Assembly (NCBI GenBank): GCA_017443765.1
Contig: JAFSYB010000026.1
Location: 1 to 52,526 of the forward strand
Length of the DNA stretch: 52,526 nt
Source of the DNA: Muribaculaceae bacterium
Lineage (GTDB): Bacteria > Bacteroidota > Bacteroidia > Bacteroidales > Muribaculaceae
Direction: 5' to 3'
The position numbers and the translations under genes are program-made. The notes under the pieces are model-generated. The model made no database searches. It saw only the letters and a list, made by a program, of their open reading frames with translations, and had not been told where the DNA came from. The first letter of the stretch is position 1. Each line of letters opens with the position of its first letter. This document shows, piece after piece, positions 32,961 through 43,000 of the stretch.

Positions 32961-33959
32961 ATGAAACTACTATTTACCTTAGACTACGAGCTATTCTTGG
33001 GCAGTCGCACGGGGTCGGTGGCCAACTGCCTGATTACTCCCATGGAGCAGTTGCAGGCGGCTATTGAGTCGGCTGGCGGCAAGTTCACCATCTTTGTCGA
33101 CGCCACTTACCTGTTCCGCGCGCGACAGCTGTCGATCGGCTATCCGCAACTTGCGCGAGACGTGGAGCAGATTTCTAGCCACCTGAAGCAGCTGGTGGCC
33201 TCGGGGCACGATGTGCAGCTCCACATCCACCCCCACTGGGCGTTCTCGACCTACAACGACGGCATGTGGCTTCTCGACCACAAGCACTACAAGCTGTGCG
33301 ACCTCGATGCCGAGACCGCGCTGCAAGTCACGACACAGGCCAAGGAGCTGCTCGACACCACCATCGGCCGCAAGACCATCGCATTCCGCGCGGGCGGTTT
33401 TGCAGCACAGCCCACCGCCATGCTCAAGGAATTATTCCTGAAAAATGACATCGTGGCCGACTGCTCGGTATGCCCCGGCTTGAGCTACTCCTCGCCACAA
33501 CAGGAATTTGACTACACCAAAGCCCCGGCCAAGGACTGCTACCGCTTCGACGACGACATCTGCACCGAGGATGCCGGCGGACGATTCACCGAGTTCCCCA
33601 TCACGATGCACAGGGTGTCGCCCGTGTTCCACTGGAAACTCGCAGCCAACCGGCTGCTGAAACTGCAAGAGCACCGCACCTTCGGCGACGGAGCGGCTGT
33701 GAAAACCACCGGCGAAAGCATTGTGGCACGGCTCACAAGCTGGCAGAACTGCCAGGCCACCATCGACGGCTACAAAATCTCGTTCCTGCCTCAAGCCTGG
33801 CAGGCGACCCGCCATCGCGGCAATGAGCTGCTCACCATCCTGGGGCACCCCAAGCTGGCCACCCCCTACTCCATCGACCGACTGGCAAAGTTTGTGCAGC
33901 AAGCCACCGCCGCCGGCGACACGTTCACCACTATCAGCCAAATGCTTGCAGCCCAATGA
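32961..33959 (+). CDS. Polysaccharide deacetylase-like (CE4/NodB fold) protein
   Basis: A 332-residue cytosolic protein from MKLLFTLDYELFLGSRTGS. The Asp of LDYELF matches the catalytic-base motif 1 of the CE4 fold. GHDVQLHIHPHW supplies a His-x-His-x-His cluster for motif 2. AFRAGGFAAQP matches motif 3 (RxxG). It has no signal peptide, so the substrate would be intracellular, such as a nucleotide- or lipid-linked sugar. The start at 32961 is chosen since the fold begins there; the GTG at 32937 adds eight odd residues. The stop overlaps the next start by 4 bases. Confidence 0.8.
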   Translation: MKLLFTLDYELFLGSRTGSVANCLITPMEQLQAAIESAGGKFTIFVDATYLFRARQLSIGYPQLARDVEQISSHLKQLVASGHDVQLHIHPHWAFSTYNDGMWLLDHKHYKLCDLDAETALQVTTQAKELLDTTIGRKTIAFRAGGFAAQPTAMLKELFLKNDIVADCSVCPGLSYSSPQQEFDYTKAPAKDCYRFDDDICTEDAGGRFTEFPITMHRVSPVFHWKLAANRLLKLQEHRTFGDGAAVKTTGESIVARLTSWQNCQATIDGYKISFLPQAWQATRHRGNELLTILGHPKLATPYSIDRLAKFVQQATAAGDTFTTISQMLAAQ

Positions 33960-34915
33960 ACCGCACAGTGAAAGCCGTTGTCCAAATGGGGCTGCTCCAT
34001 GCCCCGGCGTTCATCACCACCCCGCTTCGCGACTGGGCACAAAAACGCGAACTCAACCGCGCCATGGAAATCGCCCGCCGCACGCGGGTTTCCAAAGAGC
34101 AAGTGATTGAGGCCCTCGAGCAGTTCACATTCGACTGCGACGTGATGCTGCACTGCTCGATGGTGAACATTGGCAAAATTCAGGGCGGAGCCAAGTTCCT
34201 GGCCGACACGCTGCTTGCGAAAGTGGACACCAGCCAGCACACGCTCATCGTTTCGGCACTGCCCCACCGCGGTGCCTTTGCCTCGTGGCTGAGCGAGAGC
34301 CGCACCTTTGACGTGCGCACCGCCCCGGTGGCCATGGGAGCCGTCAACGAGCGGCTGGCCCAGCACCCCGACGCCCGGCGAAGCATCCACCCCACCCACT
34401 CGGTTGTCGCCATCGGGCCGCACGCTGCCCACTACACCGCCGAGCATCACCTCGACATCACCCCGTTCGGCCCGCACAGCCCTTACTGCAAGCTCATCAC
34501 CCGCCACGCCAAGACCCTCTTGCTCGGCGCCACACAGAACAACGTCACCTTTATTCACGCCATCGAGGACTTGCTGGGTGACGCACACCCCGTGAACGTG
34601 TACAAGCGACGGCAATACAGCGTTCCGTGCATCGACCAGCAGGGCCGGCAGCTCACGGTTGCCACGCCGGTGCACGCCCCATGGCCCGGCGCACTGCGCG
34701 ACTGCGACTGCATGAACGACCTGCTCACCAAGCACCACGCCTTGCACACCGTACCCTTGGGCGAGGCCGCCGTGACCATGTTTGACTGCCACGACTACGC
34801 CATGCTCTACCTCGACTACCTGGCCAGCGGACGTTCCATCTACGGCAAGCACCGCGTCACCGATGCGCTGCTGCAACGCATCGAGCAAGTGAAGGCACTA
34901 CTCGCGCAGCCATAA
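33956..34915 (+). CDS. AAC(3)-like family acyltransferase
   Basis: A 319-residue protein with the aminoglycoside 3-N-acetyltransferase fold pattern: LHCSMVNIGKIQGGAKFLAD, then TLIVSALPHRGAF, then APVAMGAVNERLAQHPDARR, then SIHPTHSVVAIGPHA (family HP-HS), FGPHSPYCKLI, LLLGATQNNVTFIHAIE. The family transfers acyl groups to amines. Some members sit in glycan gene clusters rather than acting on antibiotics, and this context favours that. The acyl donor here could be the acyl-ACP made by the three genes upstream (inference). Coupled to the deacetylase gene by ATGA overlap. Confidence 0.85.
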   Translation: MNRTVKAVVQMGLLHAPAFITTPLRDWAQKRELNRAMEIARRTRVSKEQVIEALEQFTFDCDVMLHCSMVNIGKIQGGAKFLADTLLAKVDTSQHTLIVSALPHRGAFASWLSESRTFDVRTAPVAMGAVNERLAQHPDARRSIHPTHSVVAIGPHAAHYTAEHHLDITPFGPHSPYCKLITRHAKTLLLGATQNNVTFIHAIEDLLGDAHPVNVYKRRQYSVPCIDQQGRQLTVATPVHAPWPGALRDCDCMNDLLTKHHALHTVPLGEAAVTMFDCHDYAMLYLDYLASGRSIYGKHRVTDALLQRIEQVKALLAQP

Positions 34916-34945
34916 CCCCACAGCCCTTGCGCCCCAACCACCACG

Positions 34946-36070
34946 ATGGCCGGCATTTACGTCCACATCCCGCTGTGCAAGTCGCGGTGCACCTACTGCG
35001 ACTTCTACTCCACCGTGGGGTCGCCCTTAGTGGAACGATATGTAGATGCACTGATTGCCGAGTTGGAAATGCGTCTCGTCGAGCTGGGCGGGGCTTCAGT
35101 CCACACCCTCTACATCGGCGGCGGCACCCCGTCGCAGCTGCCCATAGCGCACCTGCGGCGGTTGGCCGAGAAACTGACCGGCACCGCCCGTGGCGCGGCC
35201 GATTTGGAGTTCACCGTGGAGGTGAACCCCGATGACGTCACCCTGGCCTACATTGCCGCCTTACGCACCCTGAACGTGAACCGCATCAGCATGGGTGTGC
35301 AGAGCTTTGATGACCACGAGCTGCGCCGGGTGAACCGCCGTCACACGGCGCAACAAGCCTTGGAAGCCGTGAATGCCATTCGCCAGGCGGGCATCGGCAA
35401 CCTAAGCCTTGACCTAATTTTCGGCCTGCCTGGGCAAACGTTAGCATCATGGCAGCGCTCGTTGCAGCAGGCGCTTGCCCTGCGCCCCGAGCACCTCTCG
35501 GCCTATGGGTTGAGCTACGAGCCCGGCACCGTGCTTTGGCAGCAGCGCGAGAGCGGCCTGATTAGGGAGACCGACGAGGAAACGAGCGTGGCGATGTACG
35601 ACTGCCTCATGGCGTCAACACGCCAAGCGGGCTACGAGCACTACGAGATTTCCAATTTCGCCCTTCCCGGCCGGCGCTCACGCCACAACTCGGCCTACTG
35701 GGCCGGCACACCCTATCTGGGACTTGGAGCCTCGGCCCACAGCTACGACGGCCAAGTGCGCCGCCACAACCCCGCCGACATGGCCGCATACGTGGCCGCC
35801 ATCGAGCATGGGCAGTCGCCAGCCGAGGCCGAGACGCTTGAGGCAAGTGAGCAATACGACGAGCAAGTGATGGTGCAGCTGCGCACCTGCGAGGGAATCG
35901 ACCTGCCAGCCATCACCGAGCGCCACGGCCCACAAGCCCTGGCCCACCTGCTTGCTGCCGCCCAGCCCCACCTCCAGTCGGGACGGCTGGCAAGGCAAGG
36001 CACACGCCTGGCACTCACCGCAAAGGGAATCATGACCAGCGATGCCATCATCTGCGACCTCATGGCATGA
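34946..36070 (+). CDS. hemW: Radical SAM heme chaperone HemW-like protein
   Basis: A 374-residue radical SAM protein with the cluster motif CKSRCTYCDF (CxxxCxxC) right after GIYVHIPL, then YIGGGTPSQLP, FTVEVNPDDV, RISMGVQSFDD, SLDLIFGLPGQT, YEISNFALPG and the C-terminal HemN domain (YLGLGASAHSYDG). The extra Cys of CDF, typical of HemW rather than HemN, is present. HemW carries heme to respiratory proteins. It follows the cassette by 30 bases and is probably read through from it, though its role is separate. Confidence 0.92.
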   Translation: MAGIYVHIPLCKSRCTYCDFYSTVGSPLVERYVDALIAELEMRLVELGGASVHTLYIGGGTPSQLPIAHLRRLAEKLTGTARGAADLEFTVEVNPDDVTLAYIAALRTLNVNRISMGVQSFDDHELRRVNRRHTAQQALEAVNAIRQAGIGNLSLDLIFGLPGQTLASWQRSLQQALALRPEHLSAYGLSYEPGTVLWQQRESGLIRETDEETSVAMYDCLMASTRQAGYEHYEISNFALPGRRSRHNSAYWAGTPYLGLGASAHSYDGQVRRHNPADMAAYVAAIEHGQSPAEAETLEASEQYDEQVMVQLRTCEGIDLPAITERHGPQALAHLLAAAQPHLQSGRLARQGTRLALTAKGIMTSDAIICDLMA

Positions 36071-36155
36071 AAAGCAACATGGCCTCCGCTGCCAACGGCA
36101 ACGAAAGCCATGCTTTATGCTGAATGATGGTGCCTTGCGGCATCACGCATGGCAC

Positions 36156-36854
36156 TCACTGCTTGTGCAGTAGGATATTGATGATGGCATTGATGTCGGC
36201 CACGTCAACCACCGAGCCGCCAGTCAAGAAGGCTCGGCTGCCATAGTTTGCCGCATCGTCTTTGTGCAGCACAATGTTGATGAGAATGTTCACATCGTCG
36301 ATGTCGACCACACCGTCGCCGTTCACATCGCCGTTCACCGCCGTGATGCCGTAGATGCGCACCAGCTTCACCGCCGCGCAGTTGTCTTTGTCGGCCCGTG
36401 GCGCCGTGAGTTGGAGCACGCCGCCTGCGGTGCCGTGTGGCAAGGCCGTTGTCGCCGCAATCTTGTCGCCATTGTTCATCTTTTCTGTGTCGGCGGGAAT
36501 CACCATCTGCGTGAGTACCGTGCCGGCAGCGTCAAGCAGGTCGGCCGTCACAGCCAGGCGTGTGGCATCGTATTGCAGCTCAAAGGGTTCATAAAGCATC
36601 ACCACGCGCAGCGAGTCGTAGTCGGCACAGGTGAGCCACGGCGACTGCAACGCCGTCACATTGCCCTGAACGGTGGTTTGAAGCACGATTTTGCCTCGCG
36701 TGAGATTTGCGCCGGTAAGCTCAATGCCCCCATTGTTCACGTATATCCACCCTTCCACATGCTGTCCGTCAAGCTCGGCCAGCAGCGTCTGGCCATGCAC
36801 AGGAGCACAGGCCAGCAACAAGGTCACTAATCCCAAAAACAGTCGGTTTACCAT
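36156..36854 (-). CDS. Secreted dockerin type I-like protein
   Basis: A 232-residue protein with signal peptide MVNRLFLGLVTLLLACAPVHG, a beta-rich domain of about 140 residues (GWIYVNNGGIELTGANL; DYDSLRVVMLYEPFELQYDA) and a C-terminal dockerin-like pair. Its first EF-hand is canonical (GDVNGDGVVDIDDVN), while the second (LTGGSVVDVADIN) has lost its N-terminal calcium ligands. No enzyme motif is seen. A -7-like TATCTTTG lies at 36895-36888, about 35 bases upstream. Confidence 0.78.
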   Translation of the reverse strand: MVNRLFLGLVTLLLACAPVHGQTLLAELDGQHVEGWIYVNNGGIELTGANLTRGKIVLQTTVQGNVTALQSPWLTCADYDSLRVVMLYEPFELQYDATRLAVTADLLDAAGTVLTQMVIPADTEKMNNGDKIAATTALPHGTAGGVLQLTAPRADKDNCAAVKLVRIYGITAVNGDVNGDGVVDIDDVNILINIVLHKDDAANYGSRAFLTGGSVVDVADINAIINILLHKQ

Positions 36855-37079
36855 ACCCTATCGTTTTAAGTTTTTATAAAAATCTTACAAAGATAGTTAT
36901 AAAAAACCAACGTCCGCTCTCGGAAAGGTATAGAAGCGAATATTTAACAAAAATTATATCTTTCGACTGATTGCCTGTCGTCGTGACTGAAGATGAAGAA
37001 ATGCCCCCCGATTACTGCGTCCACGTTTCACTCCTGCGCATCGCCCTCCTATCCGCCTGGCACCGCGCAGGAGCCTCGA
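36855..37079. other. Intergenic spacer between dockerin gene and rlmD
   Basis: About 225 bases. The left side holds the -7-like element of the dockerin gene. The rest shows no convincing gene, terminator or repeat. Confidence 0.5.
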
Positions 37080-38483
37080 CTACTGGCGCAGGGTGAGCAG
37101 AGCCACGTTCTCGACGTGGTGGGTATGGGGAAACATATCCATGGGCTGGATGGCGGTCACGCGGTACTGGTTGTCGAGCAGTGCGAGGTCGCGGGCCTGG
37201 GTGGCGGGGTTGCAGCTCACATAGACGATGCGCTGCGGGGCAGCACGCAGAATCACCTGCACCACGTCGGGGTGCATGCCGGCACGCGGCGGGTCCACAA
37301 TCATCACCTCGGGGCGGCCATGGCAAGCCACGAACTCGTCGGTGAGCACGTCTTTCATGTCGCCGGCAAAGAACAGGGTGTTGTCAATGCCGTTCACACG
37401 CGAGTTGAGGCGGGCATCGTCGATGGCTTCGGGCACATATTCAATGCCGATGACCTGGCGGGCCTGGCGGGCGACGAAATTGGCGATGGTGCCCGTGCCG
37501 GTGTAGAGGTCATAGACCAGCTCCTGACCGGTGAGGCCGGCCAGCGAGCGCACAACCTTGTATAACTCGTAGGCCTGGCGCGAGTTGGTCTGGTAGAACG
37601 ACTTGGGTCCGATGCGGAACCGCAGCCCCTCCATTTCCTCCTCGATGTAGTCGCGGCCACGGTAAAGAATCACTTTCTGGTCGGTGATGGAATCGTTCAC
37701 CTTGAGGTTGACGACGTACATCAGGCTGGTGATTTGCGGGAAACGAGCGGCGATGACCTGCAAAACATCGTCGATGGCCTCGCGGTTGTTCTGGCTGAAC
37801 ACCACCACAAGCATGACCTCGCCCGTGCTGGCCACACGCACCATAATCATGCGCATCAGCCCCTCGTTGGCGCGAATGTCGTAGAACGAATAACCTTTTT
37901 CAAGTGCATAGTTGCGGATAAACAAGCGGATGTCGTTGCTGATGTCGTCTTGCAGCCAGCAATGCTTGATGTCGAGCACCTTGTCGAAACCACCCGGGAT
38001 GTGGAATCCCAGGGCGTTACGGTTGGAGAACACCTCGGTACTGGCAAGCTGCTCGCGGGTGAGCCAGCAGCGGTTGGAGAACGTGAACTCGAGCTTGTTG
38101 CGATAGTGTGTGGTGCGCTCCGAACCCAAGATGGGGCTGATGGGCGGGATTTCGACCTTGGCAATGCGCTCAAGCGCATCTACCACCTGCTGCTGCTTGC
38201 AGCTGAGCTGGAGGCTGTAGGGCAAATGCTGCCACTTGCAGCCACCGCACACGCCAAAGTGCTCGCACAGGGGCTGCACGCGCAGGTGGCTGGGCCGCAC
38301 CAGGCGCACGATGGTGCCCTCGGCAAAGCTGTGCTTCTTGCGGGTGATTTGGATGTCGGCCACGTCGCCCGGCGCGCCAAAGGGTACAAAGGTGACCAAA
38401 TTGTTCCACCGGCCCAGGCTCATGCCCTCGGCAGCCACACCGGTAATCTCAAAATTCTCAACAAGGGGTAAAGGCTTCTTCAT
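37080..38483 (-). CDS. rlmD: 23S rRNA uracil-5-methyltransferase, RlmD/RumA-like
   Basis: About 467 residues. An N-terminal TRAM-like domain (VENFEITGVAAEGMSLGRW) is followed by the 4Fe-4S Cys set (CEHFGVCGGCKWQHL with a fourth Cys nearby). The SAM-dependent domain has VYDLYTGTGTIANFVA (motif I), VIGIEYVPEAIDDARLN, the IVDPPRAGMH motif and the catalytic Cys in VYVSCNPATQARDL. It methylates a uracil of 23S rRNA; the exact position is inferred from the family. The ATG at 38483 (MKKPLPL) is preferred; an ATG at 38510 adds nine residues. Confidence 0.9.
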   Translation of the reverse strand: MKKPLPLVENFEITGVAAEGMSLGRWNNLVTFVPFGAPGDVADIQITRKKHSFAEGTIVRLVRPSHLRVQPLCEHFGVCGGCKWQHLPYSLQLSCKQQQVVDALERIAKVEIPPISPILGSERTTHYRNKLEFTFSNRCWLTREQLASTEVFSNRNALGFHIPGGFDKVLDIKHCWLQDDISNDIRLFIRNYALEKGYSFYDIRANEGLMRMIMVRVASTGEVMLVVVFSQNNREAIDDVLQVIAARFPQITSLMYVVNLKVNDSITDQKVILYRGRDYIEEEMEGLRFRIGPKSFYQTNSRQAYELYKVVRSLAGLTGQELVYDLYTGTGTIANFVARQARQVIGIEYVPEAIDDARLNSRVNGIDNTLFFAGDMKDVLTDEFVACHGRPEVMIVDPPRAGMHPDVVQVILRAAPQRIVYVSCNPATQARDLALLDNQYRVTAIQPMDMFPHTHHVENVALLTLRQ

Positions 38484-38655
38484 AACTTCGTGAGTGGGAT
38501 TGCCAAACATCTAAAGCAACCTGCCTTCGACCTTGGCAACAATCACAAATTGACTTGGCAAAATTACAAATAAAACCCGACAAGATGAAGCCTTTGGGTG
38601 TACTTTTTGTAAATCACCCGCGAACAGCAATTTATTTTTCGGCTGCTACTGGCAT

Positions 38656-39243
38656 TCAAGGCATGAATCGTCGCACATAGCTGGTTTTGAAAGCCCAGCA
38701 GGTGTTGCGCTCGATCTGGCTCTTGAGGGGTGTCATTCCCGCGGTGTCTACGGCATCGCGCCCCATGGTGAGGATGCCGTAGACCTTACAGTCGCGAAAC
38801 ACCGGGCAGCCGCTTGAGCCATGCGTGATGCGGTCAACGGTGGCAATGCGCAAGTATTCCTCCTCGTCGGGTTCCTTGAGCACCAAACCGCGGGTGACCA
38901 CCTGTTGGAGGCCGTCGGGTTTCCATTGCCAGCATACCACGTCCAGCTCGTCGTCGGGTTCAGCGTCGCGCTCGGCCAGGCTGAGCGGGCTGCGCAAGCC
39001 TGGCACGGGATACAGGGCAACGTCGTAGCCGTGCTGGTCGCTCGACGGCAGCTGACGCGGCCTCCACATCAGGTGCTCGAGCGGGTGCCAGTCGGCGCCG
39101 TTGCGCACATAATAGGTGACGGGATTGGTGAGCACATGGCCTGCCGTTGCCAGATAGCCGTCGATGCAGAACGCGGTGCCGGCAAACGACCGCTCGTCGC
39201 CCGCACGACGGAACACGGGCATCACATAGCTGTTAATATCCAT
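38656..39243 (-). CDS. Cytosolic trypsin-like serine protease, small
   Basis: A 195-residue protein starting at MDINSYVMPVFRRAG (ATG at 39243). A complete trypsin-fold triad is visible: His36 in LATAGHVLTN, Asp74 in GYDVALYPV and Ser144 in THGSSGCPVF, with GILTMGRD after it. No signal peptide or membrane segment, so the enzyme appears to stay inside the cell, unusual for this fold. The frame continues upstream of 39243 but through non-protein-like sequence. It is followed by no partner gene; sodB lies upstream behind a strong terminator. Confidence 0.78.
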   Translation of the reverse strand: MDINSYVMPVFRRAGDERSFAGTAFCIDGYLATAGHVLTNPVTYYVRNGADWHPLEHLMWRPRQLPSSDQHGYDVALYPVPGLRSPLSLAERDAEPDDELDVVCWQWKPDGLQQVVTRGLVLKEPDEEEYLRIATVDRITHGSSGCPVFRDCKVYGILTMGRDAVDTAGMTPLKSQIERNTCWAFKTSYVRRFMP

Positions 39244-39306
39244 AGGGTGTATTGATTTTTTGCTTGCATTGTTGCAAAAAGCGTTCCTATCAAGCGACCC
39301 ACAAGC

Positions 39307-39345
39307 AAAAAAACGCAAACCGAGGCCATGCCAGCTTGCGTTTTT
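39307..39345 (-). terminator. Intrinsic terminator of sodB
   Basis: On the minus strand AAAAACGCAA pairs with TTGCGTTTTT, and the T-run continues to 39307. It follows the sodB stop by about 20 bases. The same stem works on the plus strand. Confidence 0.85.
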
Positions 39346-39365
39346 AGTTCATTATCAATGTGTTG

Positions 39366-39971
39366 TCACCGCAAACGAGCAGTCACCACATTCCAATCGA
39401 TAATCTGCCAAAGGGCTGTCAGATGGTCGGGGCGGCGGTTTTGGTAGTCGAGGTAATAGGCGTGCTCCCACACGTCCATGGTCATGAGCGGGCGCAGGCC
39501 ACGCTGCACGGGATTGGCGGCATTGGGCTCTTGGGTGATGACCAGCTTGCCGTCGTTGTCGGCCGAGAGCCACACCCAGCCCGAACCGAAAAGTCCCGTA
39601 CCAGCTTTGACAAAGGCTTCCTGAAAAGCCTCGAACGAGCCAAAGGAATCGTTGATGGCCGCTGCCAGATCGCCATTGGGGCGGTTTCCACCCCTCGGAG
39701 CCATGAACTGGGCGAAGTATAGGTTGTGGTTGAGCAGCTGACCGGCATTGTTAAGCAATCCACCGGTGGAGCGGCGCACCACTTCCTCGAGCGACAGCCC
39801 ATCCAGTCCACTGCCGGGCAGCAGGGCGTTGAGGTTGTTGACGTAAGCGGCCAGGTGCTTGCCGTGGTGAAAACCCAGCGTGGCGGCACTGATTACCGGT
39901 TCCAGCGCCTGAGGGGCGTAGGCAAGCGGCCTCAATTCAAATTTTCCATTCACAGGCATTGTCTTTTCCAT
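39366..39971 (-). CDS. sodB: Fe/Mn superoxide dismutase
   Basis: About 201 residues; converts superoxide to hydrogen peroxide and oxygen. The four metal ligands are visible: His in GFHHGKHLAAYV, His in LLNHNLYFAQFM, and Asp plus His in MDVWEHAYYLDY. Gln in NNAGQLLNHNLY and the GSGWVWL motif are those of the family. The Ala-Gly-Gln arrangement hints at the iron form, but metal use cannot be settled from sequence. The ATG at 39971 is used; the longer frame would start with TTG at 39977. Confidence 0.95.
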   Translation of the reverse strand: MEKTMPVNGKFELRPLAYAPQALEPVISAATLGFHHGKHLAAYVNNLNALLPGSGLDGLSLEEVVRRSTGGLLNNAGQLLNHNLYFAQFMAPRGGNRPNGDLAAAINDSFGSFEAFQEAFVKAGTGLFGSGWVWLSADNDGKLVITQEPNAANPVQRGLRPLMTMDVWEHAYYLDYQNRRPDHLTALWQIIDWNVVTARLR

Positions 39972-40037
39972 ATTCAATTCATTTTTTTAAAATTCATGCC
40001 GCAAATTGCGACCCCAGCAAAAGTTATGTGATTCAAG

Positions 40038-43000
40038 CTACTTGGTGAGGCTCAAGTTGATAGAGATGCCATAGTTGCTGTTGGTGGTTGGGTAGGCCGT
40101 TGCCGAGACCAGGGGGGTGTTGACCTGGTGGTCGAAATAGGCCCCGAGGGTGACGCGCTTGCTCATTTGGTAGTTGGCGGTGAAGTTGATGCCCAGCGTG
40201 CGCGTGCCGTTGGTGGCCTGCGTGGTGTTCACGTCCATCTTGCGAATCAGGCCGGTGTTGTTGTTGAGCTGCACGTTGAGGTTCATCGTTAGGTCGTTGC
40301 TTACGCCTTTCTGCTGCCCCTTGAGCTTGAGGAACGCGCCGAAGTTGGCAATTTTGTATCCCGCGCCAAGCACAAACGAGCGTGTGAGAGCCTCGACCAG
40401 CTGCCCGGCCGACGAGTTGAGCGTGAGCGTGCGGCTGTCGCGGAACTCGCAGTTAAAGGTCATCTCGTTCTTCAGGGTGACATTCACGCCGATGAGCGGG
40501 GCGAACTTCTCGGTGACAGTGACCGACGAGATGTTGTAGGGCGAACTGGGAATGGCGTTGCCGGTGATGGCGTCCTTGGTGAAGCCAAGCCCGTCGCCAA
40601 TGGCCACCCAGTCGGTGAACGAGTTGAACGACCCCACCTGGTAGGTGCACTGGTAAGCGTGGGTGAGCGTGAAGCTCTTGAACCACTTCTTGAACAGTTC
40701 CATCTTCGACAATCCGTCGTAGGTGACGCGCCAGTTGGGGAGGATTTCCTTCAGTGCCGGGAATGGGTTGAGGGTGACCTTGTGCGGGCTCTTGCCCGAA
40801 TAGGCGGCCATGAATGCGGGAATGAGCACATCGCTGCTCATGGGGTTCACAGTGCCCGATTCGGGATTGAACTCCTTGCCAGCCATGATGGACCCTTGCA
40901 GGAATCCGCGGTCGGGATAGGTGGTGCCGGCATACTGTTGCTGAATGCGGTCGGCCACGATGGGAATGTTTGCCAGGAAGTCGTCCCAGGCCTTGCTTTG
41001 GTATCCGTTGTCAGCGCTCACGCCTCGCAAGGCCGTGCGCAGAGCCACATGGGTCTTGGTGTACGAGCCGCTGTAGAGCGCGGTCATGTCGTCGTACATG
41101 AACTGCACCTGGCTGGTGCGGTTGTCGGTGCGGTTGCCCGTGAGGGTGATTTTGAGTCCCTTGATTGGCTCAAGCTGCACCTCGGCATTGAACTCCTGGG
41201 TGCGTGCAAAGAGCGCCGGCGAGGTCTGCGTTTGGTCGCCGAGGAGCCAGCCATGCTGCTTGGCGCGTTCGATGTAGCTCTCCCCCACGAAGCCGAAAGC
41301 GAAGTCCAGACCGGGAGACATCACGTCGTAGTGTGTCGATTGGCCGAAAATGTCGCCAATTTCGGGCACAAACTGCGGTAGGTTGAGCTGTCGCGTGGTG
41401 CGGAAACGCACGTTCACGCTGCGCACGCTCATCAGCAGCCGCGTGGTGTACTGCCCCAGCTCCCACAGGAAGCCGCCATGCTCCTTCTGCACCTCGGTGA
41501 TGGTGAACTTGATGTTCTCCTCGCCGTGGGTGAGAATCTCAACGGTGTTGTCGTCCACTTTCTTGAACTCGACGGGGAAGGGCTTGTTCTTGGTGGTGGT
41601 GGCCGTCACCCTAACCTCCTTGACATTCATGTTGTGCTTGATGATGGTCGAGGAATCGGGGTTGAGCTTGAAGGTGCGGTTGAACTTCTTGGCCTTGGGT
41701 TTCTTTGGGTCGCGCTTGTTGTCGCCCCCCGAGCCCGAGAATCGCTTGTTCACGTCCTTGAGATAGGGCACCTTATTATATAGCTGATCCATGGCCAGGC
41801 GTGTGTCGAAGCTGAGCGACGACTGGTTGGCAATGGTGTTGCCCGACGTAACGCCGGCGACCTGTGTACCGCGGTCCCAGTTGTAGGTGGCATTGTAGGT
41901 TGCCGAGGCGGTAAGGAAGCTCAAGATGGGAATGGCGTTGAACGGAGCCTTGTAAGATGCGTTGAACGTTTGGTTGTACTTCCAGGGAGTGCCCAAGTCC
42001 TTGATTGAACGCCACACCGAGTCGCGCCAGTCGCGATACTGGTCGGGGAAAAGACGCTTGTTGACCTGGCCCACGGGCTCGAGGATGTGTGCGGTGGTGT
42101 TGCTGTTGAACGATGCCGTGAGCGACTTGAGGGGCGACCAGGAGATGGAGAACTGGCGGTCCCAAAGGAAGTTCTTGCTCACCGACACGGGCAGCTCGAC
42201 ATCGATGCCGGTCTCGTTGCGCGTCTGCTGCTCGTAGTAGTAACGCGAGATATTGGTGCTGAAGGCAATGTTCGACGGCAGCCAATGAATTTCCCACTCG
42301 CGGAAGAATTTCATGTTCTTGTTCTTGGCGTCGATCAACGACTTGAACGGTGTGAACGGCTTGGCGTAGGGTGTCCAGCTGTACTGGAAGCTGCCTCGCG
42401 TGTCGCTGGTGTTCTCATACACGTTGTCGGGGTCGTTGAGGTGCTGGCGGTTGAACGAGTAGCTGAACGTGAAGTTGGCGGGGTCCCAAGGCATGGGGTT
42501 CTTGCTCTTGACATCGAACTTCAGATTCGAGAGACTGAAGCTGCTGGCGGTGCGCTGTGTGAGCGCGAAGTTGTTGATGCTGTCGCGCTGTGCATCGGTG
42601 GAGCAGGCATCGATGGCATCCTTGAGCAGAATGTCCTGGTCGAGGGGGTTGTACTTTGGCGTGGTTTTCTCACTGTTATAGGAGTAATAGATTGGAGCCT
42701 TGAGCTTGACCTTTTCGGGCAGGAAGCGCCCGGCATCGCCCTGAACGGCAATGCTGTACTGGTCATAGTCGTCGAGACGCCGCTGGCTGAGCGACTGGTT
42801 CACGGCTCCGAAGCCGTGGGTTTCCTTGTGGAAAGCGGCGTTGACGGTGGCGATGTCGCTCATGTTGAGCGTCATACTGGCCTTGGCGGCCCAACCGCCC
42901 TCGTTGTCGAAGTCGGTCACGCGCAGCTCATCGGCCCACACGACACAGTTGCGCTGCGAGTTGGCGTTGTTGCGCACACCAATCATCATCACACGCACAT

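Noticed and set aside
36993..37565. A 190-codon plus-strand frame opposite rlmD
   Set aside because: Antisense shadow; most of it overlaps the supported methyltransferase gene.
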